Shown piece by piece: positions 42,913 through 51,140 of a stretch of 64,000 nucleotides of DNA. A program made the position numbers and the translations under genes. This DNA is from an uncultured Alphaproteobacteria bacterium (GTDB taxonomy: Bacteria > Pseudomonadota > Alphaproteobacteria > CAAGCB01 > CAG-977), in the NCBI GenBank assembly GCA_944390195.1, contig CALXOZ010000008.1, positions 29,808 through 93,807 on the forward strand, in the 5' to 3' direction. A model generated the notes under the pieces. The model was given only the letters and a program-made list of their open reading frames with translations. It did no database searches and was not told the origin of the DNA. Every line of letters starts with the position of its first letter. Within the stretch, counting starts at the first letter, position 1.

Positions 42913-43327
42913 CAGGGAGTCCGCGGCGCACGTTGACGGGGCGAAGCCCGTAACGGTCGCGGAACACCAGCGCGCATTGCCGAGCGGGAAAAAGGAAATC
43001 GTGCTTTCGGAAAAAGCCAAGCAGGAAATCGGCGGGATTGTGAAAAACTGTCTGGCGGCGATGCCAAAACCGAAAGAACAGAGCCGTACGTCCGTTTGGT
43101 CAGACGGCGACCTGTTAAAGACGCTGAACCTGTTGAGCGAGAGAATCGACAATCTGGGGCGCAATATGACGCGGGGTTTCCCGTCCGCGTGGGAGCGGAG
43201 CATCGTCCGGTACGCGACGGACGCGGCGCAAGCCGTCGGAGCGCCCGCATACGCGCAGGCATACGTCACCAAAGCGGAGTACGACCTGCTGTGTTCGGTG
43301 CGCGGCGTCGCCATTCCCATGAGATAA
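42884..43327 (+). CDS. Hypothetical phage protein in a GC-rich patch
   Basis: About 147 residues if the TTG at 42884 is the start; no ATG or good RBS is available, so the start is uncertain. The C-terminal half (SDGDLLKTLNLLSERIDNLG, then AWERSIVRYATDAAQAVGAP and YVTKAEYDLLCSVRGVAIPM) reads like true coding sequence. The stretch 42930-43320 is clearly richer in G and C than its neighbours. Frames are open on both strands because of this, but the plus frame fits the operon. No family recognised. Confidence 0.6.
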   Translation: MNTFAEKTVDRESAAHVDGAKPVTVAEHQRALPSGKKEIVLSEKAKQEIGGIVKNCLAAMPKPKEQSRTSVWSDGDLLKTLNLLSERIDNLGRNMTRGFPSAWERSIVRYATDAAQAVGAPAYAQAYVTKAEYDLLCSVRGVAIPMR

Positions 43328-43338
43328 CCGCTTAAATT

Positions 43339-43388
43339 GTGCATAATTGTGCAAAATAGTGCATAATTGTGCACAATAGCATTGTGCA
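43339..43388. promoter_or_regulatory. Phased GTGCA boxes upstream of the late operon
   Basis: GTGCA occurs at 43339, 43349, 43359 and 43369 (exact 10-bp steps) and again at 43384. The array contains two 20-bp direct repeats (GTGCATAATTGTGCA core) and a perfect palindrome ATTGTGCACAAT (43366-43377). It is a likely binding array for a phage regulator in the gap before the late genes. Confidence 0.65.
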
Positions 43389-43460
43389 TTTTTCCCCGAT
43401 TTGCGGTATATTTTTGATATGATCGCAAGCGATTATGTTTTTTTCTAAGACAGTTTTTTA

Positions 43461-43485
43461 GCCTCCGTTTTCGGGGGCATTTTTA
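43461..43485 (+). terminator. Intrinsic terminator before the late operon
   Basis: GCCTCCG (43461-43467) pairs with CGGGGGC (43472-43478, one T-G pair), followed by ATTTTT. It lies 15 bp before the first late gene and would need antitermination or late activation to be passed. Confidence 0.75.
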
Positions 43486-43499
43486 ATGGAGTTTGAATA

Positions 43500-43748
43500 A
43501 TGTTGCTGAGAGCTAATCACGATTTGGTGTTGCCGAACGGCGAAAAAATAAAAGCCGGACAGGAATTCGATTATGCCGGAGACTTAAAGCCAATCGAAAC
43601 CGTTGTTATTGTGCTTTCAAAAAAAATCAAGGCTAAGGCGGAAAAAACAAAAAAAGAAGCTGAAAACTTAACCAAAGAAGATCCGAAAGGGCAATCTGAT
43701 GAGGCCGAGGAAAATCAAAACGCCGGAGGAGTTCCGGAAAAAGGTTGA
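43500..43748 (+). CDS. Small phage protein, first gene of the late operon
   Basis: 82 residues, GGAG 8 bases before ATG 43500. The N-terminal half is beta-rich (ANHDLVLPNGEKIKAGQEFD) and the C-terminal half a very acidic/basic low-complexity helix (KAKAEKTKKEAENLTKEDPK). It overlaps the small terminase gene by 50 bp in another frame. No family recognised. Confidence 0.65.
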   Translation: MLLRANHDLVLPNGEKIKAGQEFDYAGDLKPIETVVIVLSKKIKAKAEKTKKEAENLTKEDPKGQSDEAEENQNAGGVPEKG

Positions 43749-44106
43749 TGCCTTTTTTAAGCATCGTGAAAAAGAGGGAAAACCGCCGACCGTTTCAGGA
43801 TTGGCGATTTTTTTAGGCTTTGCTGACCGGCAGAGTATTTACGATTACGCAAGCAAAAAAGGAGAGGCGTTTGCTTGCATAGTAAAGGAAGCAATCGCCA
43901 GAATTGAAGATTTTGCAGAACAGAGAATTTTATCCGGTGATGGTAATGCTACCGGGGCGATATTCTGGTTGAAGAATCATCGATGGACAGACAAGACAGA
44001 ACAGACGGTAGATGTCCGTTCGTTTAGTCTGTTCGAACAGGCAGTGGAAGATAAGGCAAAAAAGTATGCAGATACCCAACGAAACACTGAAAGCGATGGA
44101 AAATAG
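43699..44106 (+). CDS. Phage terminase small subunit
   Basis: 135 residues starting MRPRKIKTPEEFRKKVDAFF, with AAAGGG 7 bases upstream. Features: P-P-T-V-S-G-L-A-I-F-L-G-F-A-D-R-Q-S-I-Y-D-Y (HTH), EFAEQRIL-like IEDFAEQRILSGDGNATGAIFWLKNHRWTDKTE, the conserved end of P22/phage-type small terminases (GP3_package-like). It recognises packaging sites and hands DNA to the large subunit, whose gene overlaps its end by 41 bp. Confidence 0.88.
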   Translation: MRPRKIKTPEEFRKKVDAFFKHREKEGKPPTVSGLAIFLGFADRQSIYDYASKKGEAFACIVKEAIARIEDFAEQRILSGDGNATGAIFWLKNHRWTDKTEQTVDVRSFSLFEQAVEDKAKKYADTQRNTESDGK

Positions 44107-45547
44107 CCTTGTCGCGTTCCGATATGTCGCTCTGTCGAACGATCCGGACAAAGAATTGCCGGCGGCAAAGTTCCATTACGAATTGAGCGATTTGTTATTG
44201 AACGATAAAAGCAATATCGCAATCGAGATGTTTCGCGAAAGCGGAAAAAGTTCGTATGCGTTGCGGACATTCCCGCTTCATTGTTTGGCATATCCGAAGC
44301 GCGGCTTGAATTTCATCGTCATCATCAAACAGAACCAACGCCAAGCATCCGCAAAATTGAGGGATTTAATCGCAGAATATGAAGCAAACCCGCTTGTCAG
44401 GCATAATCTGGTGGAAATCAGAGAGCAGTCAATGCAGGCTTTTTCAGTTGACGTTCGAGACAAAGACGGGGCAATCGTCAATGTACGCATTGAAGCTTAC
44501 GGCAAAGGTGCCGGTATTCGTGGTTTGTCCAATCAGGACAGGCGACCGTCAATCGTCATCTTGGACGATATACAGGACAAGGAAGACAGCCGTTCTGATG
44601 CCGTGATGTCTGCGGATTGGGACTGGTTCTTGTCTGATATCGTTTTTTTGGGAAAATCAAGTCGTATCTTTATGATCGGAAATAATCTGGGTGAACGGTG
44701 CGTTATTGAACGCTGTATTGATAACGCTGAACAGCTTGGATTTGCGCCTATTCGTGTTCCGGTCATCTCAAACGGTGTTCCTGCATGGCCTGAAAAGGAA
44801 AGCGCGGAAGATATTGAACGGGAAAAATCCGATTATACGAAGCTTGGAAAGCTTGATATCTGGATGGCGGAAAAGATGTGTTGCGCAGTCGCAGAAGAAA
44901 GCAGAGTATTTCAGGAAAGTGATTTCCGCTATTTTTCTCCGCATTGGGTGGACGATATTGTTCGTAGGTCTAATTTGTATGCGTGTCTTGATCCCGCAAG
45001 TTCTCCCAATCCGGAAAGCTGTTATCGCGCAATGACGGTAACAGCTGTTGATTCCGACAATAAATGGTTTCTTATCGATGCAGAATATGGTCGTTGGGAT
45101 AGTGCGGAAATGGTTGAACGTATTTTTAATTTGGTCGTGAAGTACCGCTTGAAAGATTTCCACATCGAAAAAGGTTGGTGGGAACAGGTCATGCGACCGT
45201 TCATGATGGCAGAACAAGCCAAACGAAACGTCTTCTTTAATGTCGTGCCGTTGGAACACGCTAGGCAGGGATCGAAATTGGAGCGCATTAAGATGCTTCA
45301 ACCGCGTTTTAAGGCGCATACAATCTTTTTCCCTGATGTCGCTTCATGGTTGCCGGAAATGAAAAGCGAACTGGCCGGCGTGACAAAGGACGCCATTAAG
45401 TCAGAATATATTGATATGGTGGACGCGTTTGCCATGACGGAGCAGGTTGCCAGACCGCCCGTTAATGCCAGACCGTCGTTTGAAAGAGCAGAACGGCAAA
45501 GGCGGCAAATCGAAACTCAAAGTCTGTTCTCGATCGCGGGGTATTGA
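44066..45547 (+). CDS. Phage terminase large subunit
   Basis: 493 residues from ATG 44066 (MQIPNETLKAMENSLVAFRY). The ATPase part has a Walker-A-like F-R-E-S-G-K-S-S (about 57-63) and Walker B I-V-I-L-D-D-I-Q-D. The RNase H-like nuclease part has A-C-L-D-P-A-S-S-P, the internal E-K-G-W-W-E and C-terminal D-M-V-D-A-F-A-M acids. It pumps DNA into the prohead through the portal and cuts the concatemer. No terminase exists in the other virion module of this window. Confidence 0.95.
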   Translation: MQIPNETLKAMENSLVAFRYVALSNDPDKELPAAKFHYELSDLLLNDKSNIAIEMFRESGKSSYALRTFPLHCLAYPKRGLNFIVIIKQNQRQASAKLRDLIAEYEANPLVRHNLVEIREQSMQAFSVDVRDKDGAIVNVRIEAYGKGAGIRGLSNQDRRPSIVILDDIQDKEDSRSDAVMSADWDWFLSDIVFLGKSSRIFMIGNNLGERCVIERCIDNAEQLGFAPIRVPVISNGVPAWPEKESAEDIEREKSDYTKLGKLDIWMAEKMCCAVAEESRVFQESDFRYFSPHWVDDIVRRSNLYACLDPASSPNPESCYRAMTVTAVDSDNKWFLIDAEYGRWDSAEMVERIFNLVVKYRLKDFHIEKGWWEQVMRPFMMAEQAKRNVFFNVVPLEHARQGSKLERIKMLQPRFKAHTIFFPDVASWLPEMKSELAGVTKDAIKSEYIDMVDAFAMTEQVARPPVNARPSFERAERQRRQIETQSLFSIAGY

Positions 45548-45997
45548 ATGAAAGTTGTTCAAGGAAAGAAAGTTTGTCCCTTGATAATAAAACAATGGAT
45601 CAAAACCGTAAACGCCGAATACGGGCTTTCGGATAAAGATGAAGCGGCCGAGAGGTTTTTCCTTGATATAAAAGATTCATCCATATTCATTCTTGACGAT
45701 GATTTGTATGCCGTATTGGCAATCGGACAGGATACTTGGGGAAACAAAGAGATGTATGTTGTGTCTTTCTATATAAGGAAAGAAAGACGAAACTTTAAAA
45801 CGTTAATGAAGCTTCAGAGAATGATTGAAGGTGTCGCTCGCAAACACGGGTGCAGATTCTTAATACAGGGAAGTCACTTGGAAGAAAGGTTTTTTAAATT
45901 TTTGCAATATACCGGCTATAAAGTCGCAACTATGAAGAAGGAATTGGAATATGGGTGGGGGAAATCCGATAAAAAGTTTTTTTTTGGCACCGATTGA
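45548..45997 (+). CDS. GNAT-fold-like phage protein
   Basis: 149 residues starting one base after the terminase stop. The pattern S-I-F-I-L-D-D-D-L-Y-A-V-L-A-I, then MYVVSFYIRKERRNFKTLMK, RMIEGVARKHGCRFLIQGSH and FLQYTGYKV follows the strand-helix order of GNAT acetyltransferases. Similar small GNAT-like proteins stand between terminase and portal in T7-like and BPP-1-like phages and may be assembly factors rather than enzymes. The acetyl-CoA loop is not convincing. Confidence 0.7.
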   Translation: MKVVQGKKVCPLIIKQWIKTVNAEYGLSDKDEAAERFFLDIKDSSIFILDDDLYAVLAIGQDTWGNKEMYVVSFYIRKERRNFKTLMKLQRMIEGVARKHGCRFLIQGSHLEERFFKFLQYTGYKVATMKKELEYGWGKSDKKFFFGTD

Positions 45998-46340
45998 TGC
46001 TGTAAAATCGTTAGCTCAAGGAGATATCGGGGGAGTACTTGATGCCGCCGGAAGAGCTGCCAGTGGCGGAACTCTTTCATTTAATGATTTGTCAGGCAGA
46101 ACGGCTGCCGAAGACGCTGCTAAAAAAGCGGCACAACAAACTGCTATCGCTCAACAGGAAGCGGCGGAAAAACAAAAGGCGATTGATGATGCAAAAGCTG
46201 AACAGCAGGCGGCAAAAGAGAAAGCTGCCGCAGCCAGTAGAGCCGTTACAGCAGGAATGACAAAGACAAACTATACGACTGCTCTGGGAAATGTCGGTAG
46301 TGAAATGAATTCAAAAAAGAAAACCTTATTGGGGGGATAA
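45951..46340 (+). CDS. Small protein upstream of portal (coiled-coil)
   Basis: 129 residues. Start MGGGNPIKSFFLAPIDAVKS, followed by GRAASGGTLSFNDLSGRTAA and an Ala/Gln/Lys-rich coiled coil (AIAQQEAAEKQKAIDDAKAE), ending NSKKKTLLGG. The end matches that of the protein at 5220-5522, in the same place before the portal of the other module. It overlaps the GNAT-like gene by 47 bp. Probably a virion or head-completion protein; unproven. Confidence 0.78.
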   Translation: MGGGNPIKSFFLAPIDAVKSLAQGDIGGVLDAAGRAASGGTLSFNDLSGRTAAEDAAKKAAQQTAIAQQEAAEKQKAIDDAKAEQQAAKEKAAAASRAVTAGMTKTNYTTALGNVGSEMNSKKKTLLGG

Positions 46341-46341
46341 T

Positions 46342-47967
46342 ATGGATTTATCCGCCGAAAAAATCTGCCAGAATATGCAACGGTTAAAGTCCGATCGATC
46401 AGACTTTGACGGATTGTATCAAAAACTGCACAATTATTTTTATGTCGAAAGCGGCAATATCACCGAAAAAAAGAACAAAGGTGCTGAATTGCATACGCTG
46501 TTGGATGCAACCAGCCTTGATTGTGCGGATGTTTTGGCGGCCGGTTTATCTAATTATTTAACTCCTGAATCTGCTAAATGGTTGTTCTTAGAGCATACAA
46601 ATCCGGCTTTGCGTGATGACGATCAGGTCAAACAGTGGATGTATGACGTCTCCTATGAAGTGTTATTGACGTTGGCACGCTCTAATTTCTATAACCAAAT
46701 GCCGATATTCTACAAGGCAAGCGGTGTTTATGGTACGGCTAACCTCTTCGCCGAACAGGACGAAGATGACGGCGTTCGTTTTTACAATATCCCGATTGAT
46801 AAATCGTATCTGACCGAAGATGCGCGGGAACGACCAAACGAGTTTTATTTGAAGTTTGAATATACTGCCGAACAGGCCTTATCCCGTTTCGGCGATAAAT
46901 GTTCCAAAACAGTTAAAGAAGATTATGCCGCTGGGAGAACCGATAGAAAATTTAAGTTCATCTGTTATTTTGGAAAGCGTTTTGAACGCGATATGGACAA
47001 GCGCGATAAAATGAACATGCCTGTTCGCATGGTCTGGGTTGACGCGGAGACAAAAGCGACTGTTAAAGAAGACGGTTTTTGGATGATGCCGTGTGTATCA
47101 CATCGTTTTTATAAAAGACCGCAAGTCGTTTATGGATATTCACCCGCAATGAAGGCTTTGCCTTATGTGCGTATGGTTAACACAATATCCGATACCATGT
47201 TGCGTTCTGCAATGAAACAGGCTGATCCGCCGATCGCTTTACCTGATGACGCGTTTTTGGGAGTGCCGAACTTTAATCCGCGTCAAATCAATTATTATCA
47301 GCGCGGAAAGCTGGCGCCAAAAGATGAGATTATTCCTATAGGAAATTATGGTAATCCTACTTTCGGAATTGAAATGTTGCAGTACTATCAGGCGCAAATC
47401 AGGAATATTATGTTCTATGATACCTTTCAAGCCTTTTCACAGCTGACAAAACAGATGACTGTGCCGGAAGTACAAGAGCGTATTTCTGAAAAAATGACGT
47501 TGTTGGGGCCTGCAGTCGGACGGTTTATGAATGACGTTTTACAGCCGTTAATCGAAAGAGTTGTTACAATCCTGTTTGAATCGGGGCGTTTGCCGCCGAT
47601 GCCGGACGTTATGTTGCAAGATCCGCGATATGAAGTGAAGTTTGTCGGCCGTTTGGTTCAGGCGCAACGGCAATCTGAAGTCAACAACATCGTCAACGCT
47701 TTGGCGATTGCCGGACAAATTGCCCAGCTTGAGCCGACGGTTCTTGATAAGATCAACGGAGACGCGGCTGTCGAAGAGATATTCGATATCACTGGCGTTA
47801 CAACAAAACTTGTCCGTTCGGATATGGAAGTCGAACAAATCAGACAGCAAAGAGCGCAAGAACAGACGCAGGCTAACGCTATGGCTCAAGCATCGGTGAT
47901 GGCTGATACATATGCAAAAGCGGCAAGCGGAGATAGGAGTGTTGCTGATGCAAATAAAACTGAATGA
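46342..47967 (+). CDS. Phage portal (head-to-tail connector) protein
   Basis: 541 residues, typical for podovirus portals of the head-to-tail connecting protein family. Diagnostic segments: LHTLLDATSLDCADVLAAGL, SNYLTPESAKWLFLE, VVYGYSPAMKALPYVRMVNT, and EVQERISEKMTLLGPAVGRF near residue 375. The C-terminus is a Gln/Ala-rich tail. It starts 2 bp after the previous stop, AGGGGG-like RBS (TTGGGGGGATAAT). Homologue in the window: 3721-5220. Confidence 0.96.
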   Translation: MDLSAEKICQNMQRLKSDRSDFDGLYQKLHNYFYVESGNITEKKNKGAELHTLLDATSLDCADVLAAGLSNYLTPESAKWLFLEHTNPALRDDDQVKQWMYDVSYEVLLTLARSNFYNQMPIFYKASGVYGTANLFAEQDEDDGVRFYNIPIDKSYLTEDARERPNEFYLKFEYTAEQALSRFGDKCSKTVKEDYAAGRTDRKFKFICYFGKRFERDMDKRDKMNMPVRMVWVDAETKATVKEDGFWMMPCVSHRFYKRPQVVYGYSPAMKALPYVRMVNTISDTMLRSAMKQADPPIALPDDAFLGVPNFNPRQINYYQRGKLAPKDEIIPIGNYGNPTFGIEMLQYYQAQIRNIMFYDTFQAFSQLTKQMTVPEVQERISEKMTLLGPAVGRFMNDVLQPLIERVVTILFESGRLPPMPDVMLQDPRYEVKFVGRLVQAQRQSEVNNIVNALAIAGQIAQLEPTVLDKINGDAAVEEIFDITGVTTKLVRSDMEVEQIRQQRAQEQTQANAMAQASVMADTYAKAASGDRSVADANKTE

Positions 47968-48202
47968 TAAAAAAACAATTTCGGCGTTACAGGATCAGGT
48001 CAAGGAAATTTCTGAAAAATATCCGCTTTTTATTGCTTTTTTGGAAGAACTGTGCGGATACAATACACCGGGGATGACCAGTGAACCTTATGCAATTACA
48101 TATCAAGCGGGCAAAAGAGATGTAATTCTGACCTTAAAAACGTTGGGACGCTCGGATATCTTGCCCGAAGAAATCGCAAAATTTTATGAAAGGAACAGAT
48201 AA
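47948..48202 (+). CDS. Bbp19-like small phage protein
   Basis: 84 residues from ATG 47948, overlapping the portal end by 20 bp. Sequence MQIKLNDKKTISALQDQVKE, then EPYAITYQAGKRDVILTLKT, ending LPEEIAKFYERNR. It shares the GKR signature and position with the protein at 3444-3734. The family is named for Bordetella phage BPP-1 Bbp19; role unknown. Its stop overlaps the scaffold start by one base (TAATG). Confidence 0.8.
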   Translation: MQIKLNDKKTISALQDQVKEISEKYPLFIAFLEELCGYNTPGMTSEPYAITYQAGKRDVILTLKTLGRSDILPEEIAKFYERNR

Positions 48203-49062
48203 TGCCAGAAGATTTGACAACTGAACAAAATGTTCAGCCGAATCAGAATCAACCGGAAACAGAGGCTAATTCTTACGATTTTATGGCGGCCTTGTCGCCA
48301 GAAATCAGAGACAATCCGTCTATAACGAAATTTGGCGGCAATCCCGATAAACTCGCGCAAAGCTATTTAAACCTTGAACGATTGATGGGACAAGGACGTG
48401 TTGTTATTCCAAAAGATGAAAATGATACTGCAGGCTGGGCGGCTTATGATAAAGCTTTCGGTGTCCCGGAAACGGCCGATAAATATAATCTGAATATGAA
48501 CGGGCATAATGTGAATATCGATGATTTCAAGGCGTTAATGCGTGAAAATCATATTTCGTCTCCTGTTGCACAAAAATTGTTGGACGCTTACTTAAAAGAT
48601 TTTGATGACCTGAACGACTATTTAATAAAAAAAGCCGAACAGGATATGGAAACGGCTCAATCCGAATTGAAGAAAGATTGGGGCGTTAAATATATGGAAA
48701 ACATCAAAAAAGCAAACGCAACACTGCATAAGCTTGCCGGCGATGATTTTGAATACTTTAATCAAAAAATAGGAAATGATCCCAAATTTATTAAACTTTT
48801 GACGACAATCGCAGAGGCTATGTCTGAAGGGTCGTTGGGCGGCTTTGAAGGACAAGTCAGCGGTTTCAACAAGACCCCCGCAGAAGCCAAAGCGGAATTT
48901 GACAAGATATTGAACGATCCGAACGACGCCTATTGGGCAGGTTCACGCAATAGACGTGACAATGCCGCATGGTGTCGCGCAAATAATGCAAGTTTTGTTT
49001 CCGAGGAAGAGCGAAAAGCCCGTGTCGCTTATGTGAATTCTTTGTTGCAAATGGCGGGATAA
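48202..49062 (+). CDS. Phage capsid assembly (scaffold) protein
   Basis: 286 residues, acidic and Gln/Asn-rich at the N-terminus (LTTEQNVQPNQNQPETEANS), then ITKFGGNPDKLAQSYLNLER, LMGQGRVVIPKDENDTAGWA and AYDKAFGVPETADKYNL, a pattern common to podovirus scaffold/capsid assembly proteins. Helical middle and a C-terminal R-N-R-R-D-N-A-A-W basic patch. Directly before the coat gene with an intervening terminator. Confidence 0.85.
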   Translation: MPEDLTTEQNVQPNQNQPETEANSYDFMAALSPEIRDNPSITKFGGNPDKLAQSYLNLERLMGQGRVVIPKDENDTAGWAAYDKAFGVPETADKYNLNMNGHNVNIDDFKALMRENHISSPVAQKLLDAYLKDFDDLNDYLIKKAEQDMETAQSELKKDWGVKYMENIKKANATLHKLAGDDFEYFNQKIGNDPKFIKLLTTIAEAMSEGSLGGFEGQVSGFNKTPAEAKAEFDKILNDPNDAYWAGSRNRRDNAAWCRANNASFVSEEERKARVAYVNSLLQMAG

Positions 49063-49122
49063 GCGTTACGCCCCCGACAAAATATATGCCCCCGTTTGAC
49101 GGATAAGGCTTTCTTTTAGCTT

Positions 49123-49147
49123 AACCGCTTTAAAAGCGGTTTTTTTG
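49123..49147 (+). terminator. Intrinsic terminator between scaffold and capsid genes
   Basis: AACCGCT (49123-49129) pairs with AGCGGTT (49135-49141), followed by a T-run to 49146. Same place as the hairpin at 2825-2847 in the other module. Confidence 0.8.
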
Positions 49148-49172
49148 TTATCAATTATGAGGAGAAAAGAAA

Positions 49173-50081
49173 ATGGCTGATAACACTCAGTTTGAGGTCA
49201 GAGGACAGTCTTATTCAAGAATTATTCTGCCTTTGGCCCGTCAAGAACGTTCGATGTTGTATTCGCACGTTTACATTAAAACCGATGTGGAAGGAAAGTC
49301 CTTCTATCAGGATCAGATCGGGAGTTGGGAAATGAAGCCGAAAACGTCTGTCAATTCCGAAACGCCGCAGAATGATCCGAATTTAGTAAGAACGCGCATT
49401 GATATTCAGACGTATCACGATTCGCGAATGTTCGACCGTTCTTTGAAATTACAGGAATTGTCTGATCCGATCAGCGTATCATCCTTGTGCATCCAGTCTG
49501 CTGTTGGCGTTCAGTTGGACAAGGTGATCTATGATGCTTTGGGAGGTATCGCCTATCGTGGCGAAAATGGTGGCACTGCCGTTGCTTTCCCGTCTGCAAA
49601 AACGATTCCGGTCGATATGGAAGATTCCGGAACAAACACAGGCTTGACCATCAACAAAATTCGTCGTGCCGCCAAAATGTTGGACGCTAAAGGCGTTTAT
49701 CATTACGATCGTTGCTTTGTTGCATCAGCAACCGCTAAAGAACAGTTGTTGGGAACAACGCCTGTGACAGATGCAAACTACAACACAATCCGCGCTTTGG
49801 TCCAAGGCGATATTGACACGTTTGTCGGATTTAAATTTGTCTTTTTACCTGACGGCATCATCAATGTCGAAAATAACATTGCCGACTACTTCGCCTTCCA
49901 AAAAACGGGAGTTGGGTTCGGTATGTTGGAAGAGTTGTTCTTGCGTGTCGAAGACCGTCCCGACAAGTCGTACTCAAAACAGATTTACTATGAAATCTCG
50001 TGCGGTGCCGGTCGTCTGGAAGAAGACAAGGTCATTAAGGTAAAAGGCGACGAATCTGTCGTTGTCATCAACAAAGAATGA
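49173..50081 (+). CDS. Phage major capsid protein
   Basis: 302 residues, AGGAGAAAAGAAA just upstream of ATG 49173. Matches the capsid at 1902-2798 over the ALVQGDIDTFVGFKFVFLPD segment (near residue 209) and earlier QTYHDSRMFDRSL and VQLDKVIYDALGG blocks. Coat protein of a short-tailed phage, presumably HK97 fold. It has its own short leader behind a terminator, which allows separate control of coat level. Confidence 0.92.
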   Translation: MADNTQFEVRGQSYSRIILPLARQERSMLYSHVYIKTDVEGKSFYQDQIGSWEMKPKTSVNSETPQNDPNLVRTRIDIQTYHDSRMFDRSLKLQELSDPISVSSLCIQSAVGVQLDKVIYDALGGIAYRGENGGTAVAFPSAKTIPVDMEDSGTNTGLTINKIRRAAKMLDAKGVYHYDRCFVASATAKEQLLGTTPVTDANYNTIRALVQGDIDTFVGFKFVFLPDGIINVENNIADYFAFQKTGVGFGMLEELFLRVEDRPDKSYSKQIYYEISCGAGRLEEDKVIKVKGDESVVVINKE

Positions 50082-50096
50082 TAAGGAGCTTAAAGT

Positions 50097-50513
50097 ATGG
50101 CTACAGTAAAATCAGATACGTTTACGGCGCAGGAAGCCGGCAAACTGACAATGGGAAGCGGAATTATCGACACGTCCGTTTTGTCGATGTCCTGCTCATA
50201 TGAAGCGACGGCGTTAGCGGCAAACGACGTGATTGATTTGTTCCGTCTGCCCAAAGGCGCTGTGATTAAGGACATTGTTGTCGATTTTGACGCTTTGGGC
50301 GCAAGCACAAGTATTGATGTCGGAGATGGTGCCGATGCTGATCGTTTTATTGACGGCGCGGCGACAACGGCCGCAGGGACGGCTCGTCTGGGGGTTATTG
50401 ATGGGCGCAATTACCGTGTCGGCACAAATGACGGCGATGATGTGATTACGGCAACAATCTTGGGTGCCGCCGGTACGGGGACAATCAGGGCAACCGTGTT
50501 CTACGCAATGTAA
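50097..50513 (+). CDS. Small beta-rich head protein, possible capsid decoration
   Basis: 138 residues, Ala/Gly/Asp/Thr-rich and beta-rich (LFRLPKGAVIKDIVVDFDAL, then STSIDVGDGADADRFIDGAA, ending GTIRATVFYAM). It lies 15 bp after the coat gene and before a strong terminator, where many phages encode a decoration or head-stabilising protein. The other module lacks this gene. Role inferred from position and composition. Confidence 0.7.
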   Translation: MATVKSDTFTAQEAGKLTMGSGIIDTSVLSMSCSYEATALAANDVIDLFRLPKGAVIKDIVVDFDALGASTSIDVGDGADADRFIDGAATTAAGTARLGVIDGRNYRVGTNDGDDVITATILGAAGTGTIRATVFYAM

Positions 50514-50516
50514 TTA

Positions 50517-50549
50517 AAAAGGGGACGTGAAAGCGTCCCCTTTTGATTT
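50517..50549 (+). terminator. Strong Rho-independent terminator after the head genes
   Basis: AAAAGGGGACG (50517-50527) and CGTCCCCTTTT (50534-50544) form an 11-bp perfect stem with loop TGAAAG, followed by GATTTTT. It separates head genes from tail genes. Confidence 0.9.
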
Positions 50550-50567
50550 TTATAAACGGAGGAAAAC

Positions 50568-51140
50568 ATGAGCCAAGTATCTATTGCAAATCGTGCTCTG
50601 GCGTTAATCGGTGCAAATAAGATTACCAGTCTGTCTGACGGCACGGAAGAAGCAAAAGCAATCAGTAATATGTACGAAGGCTCTCTTCGGTCGATTTTAT
50701 CAGAAGCGTGTTGGGGATTCGCTTTAAAGCGGGAAAATTTGAACAGATTGAACGTTAAGCCTGCATGGGGAACGGGAAATTATTTCCAACTGCCGTCCGA
50801 TTATGTTCGTGTGTTCGGTGTGATGAATGATCGGGTAAAATGGCGCATAGAAGGGGATAAAATTTTAGCCGACAGTGATGAGTTCGGCATCTTATATACA
50901 TACTTGATGATGAATGATGCCTTTTATACGCCGGCGTTCGTCGATGCGTTTGCTTGTCGATTGGCTTTTGATATTTGTTTTGATTTAACAAATTCCTCAG
51001 CAAAGCAAGAGGAATTAATCAATCTTTACAGGGGGGAATATCTTCCTGTCGCCAAAAGTGAAAATGCACGGGATAAAAATGTCGATCAAATCCGTGATGA
51101 CGCATGGGTCAATGCTGTTTTCGGGTGGAGGGTCGGCTGA
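50568..51140 (+). CDS. Tail tubular protein A-like (T7 gp11 type)
   Basis: 190 residues, GGAGG 8 bases upstream. N-terminal S-I-A-N-R-A-L-A-L-I-G-A-N-K-I-T-S-L, C-W-G-F-A-L-K-R and FQLPSDYVRVFGV match the gp11 family and the protein at 1277-1834. It forms the gatekeeper ring between portal and nozzle. Coupled to the next gene by TGATG. Confidence 0.92.
   Translation: MSQVSIANRALALIGANKITSLSDGTEEAKAISNMYEGSLRSILSEACWGFALKRENLNRLNVKPAWGTGNYFQLPSDYVRVFGVMNDRVKWRIEGDKILADSDEFGILYTYLMMNDAFYTPAFVDAFACRLAFDICFDLTNSSAKQEELINLYRGEYLPVAKSENARDKNVDQIRDDAWVNAVFGWRVG

Noticed and set aside
42463..43428. A 321-codon open frame on the minus strand across the GC-rich patch
   Set aside because: It is antisense to the DUF6362-like gene and its neighbour, which fit the operon and have plausible protein sequence. 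High GC explains the long frame.
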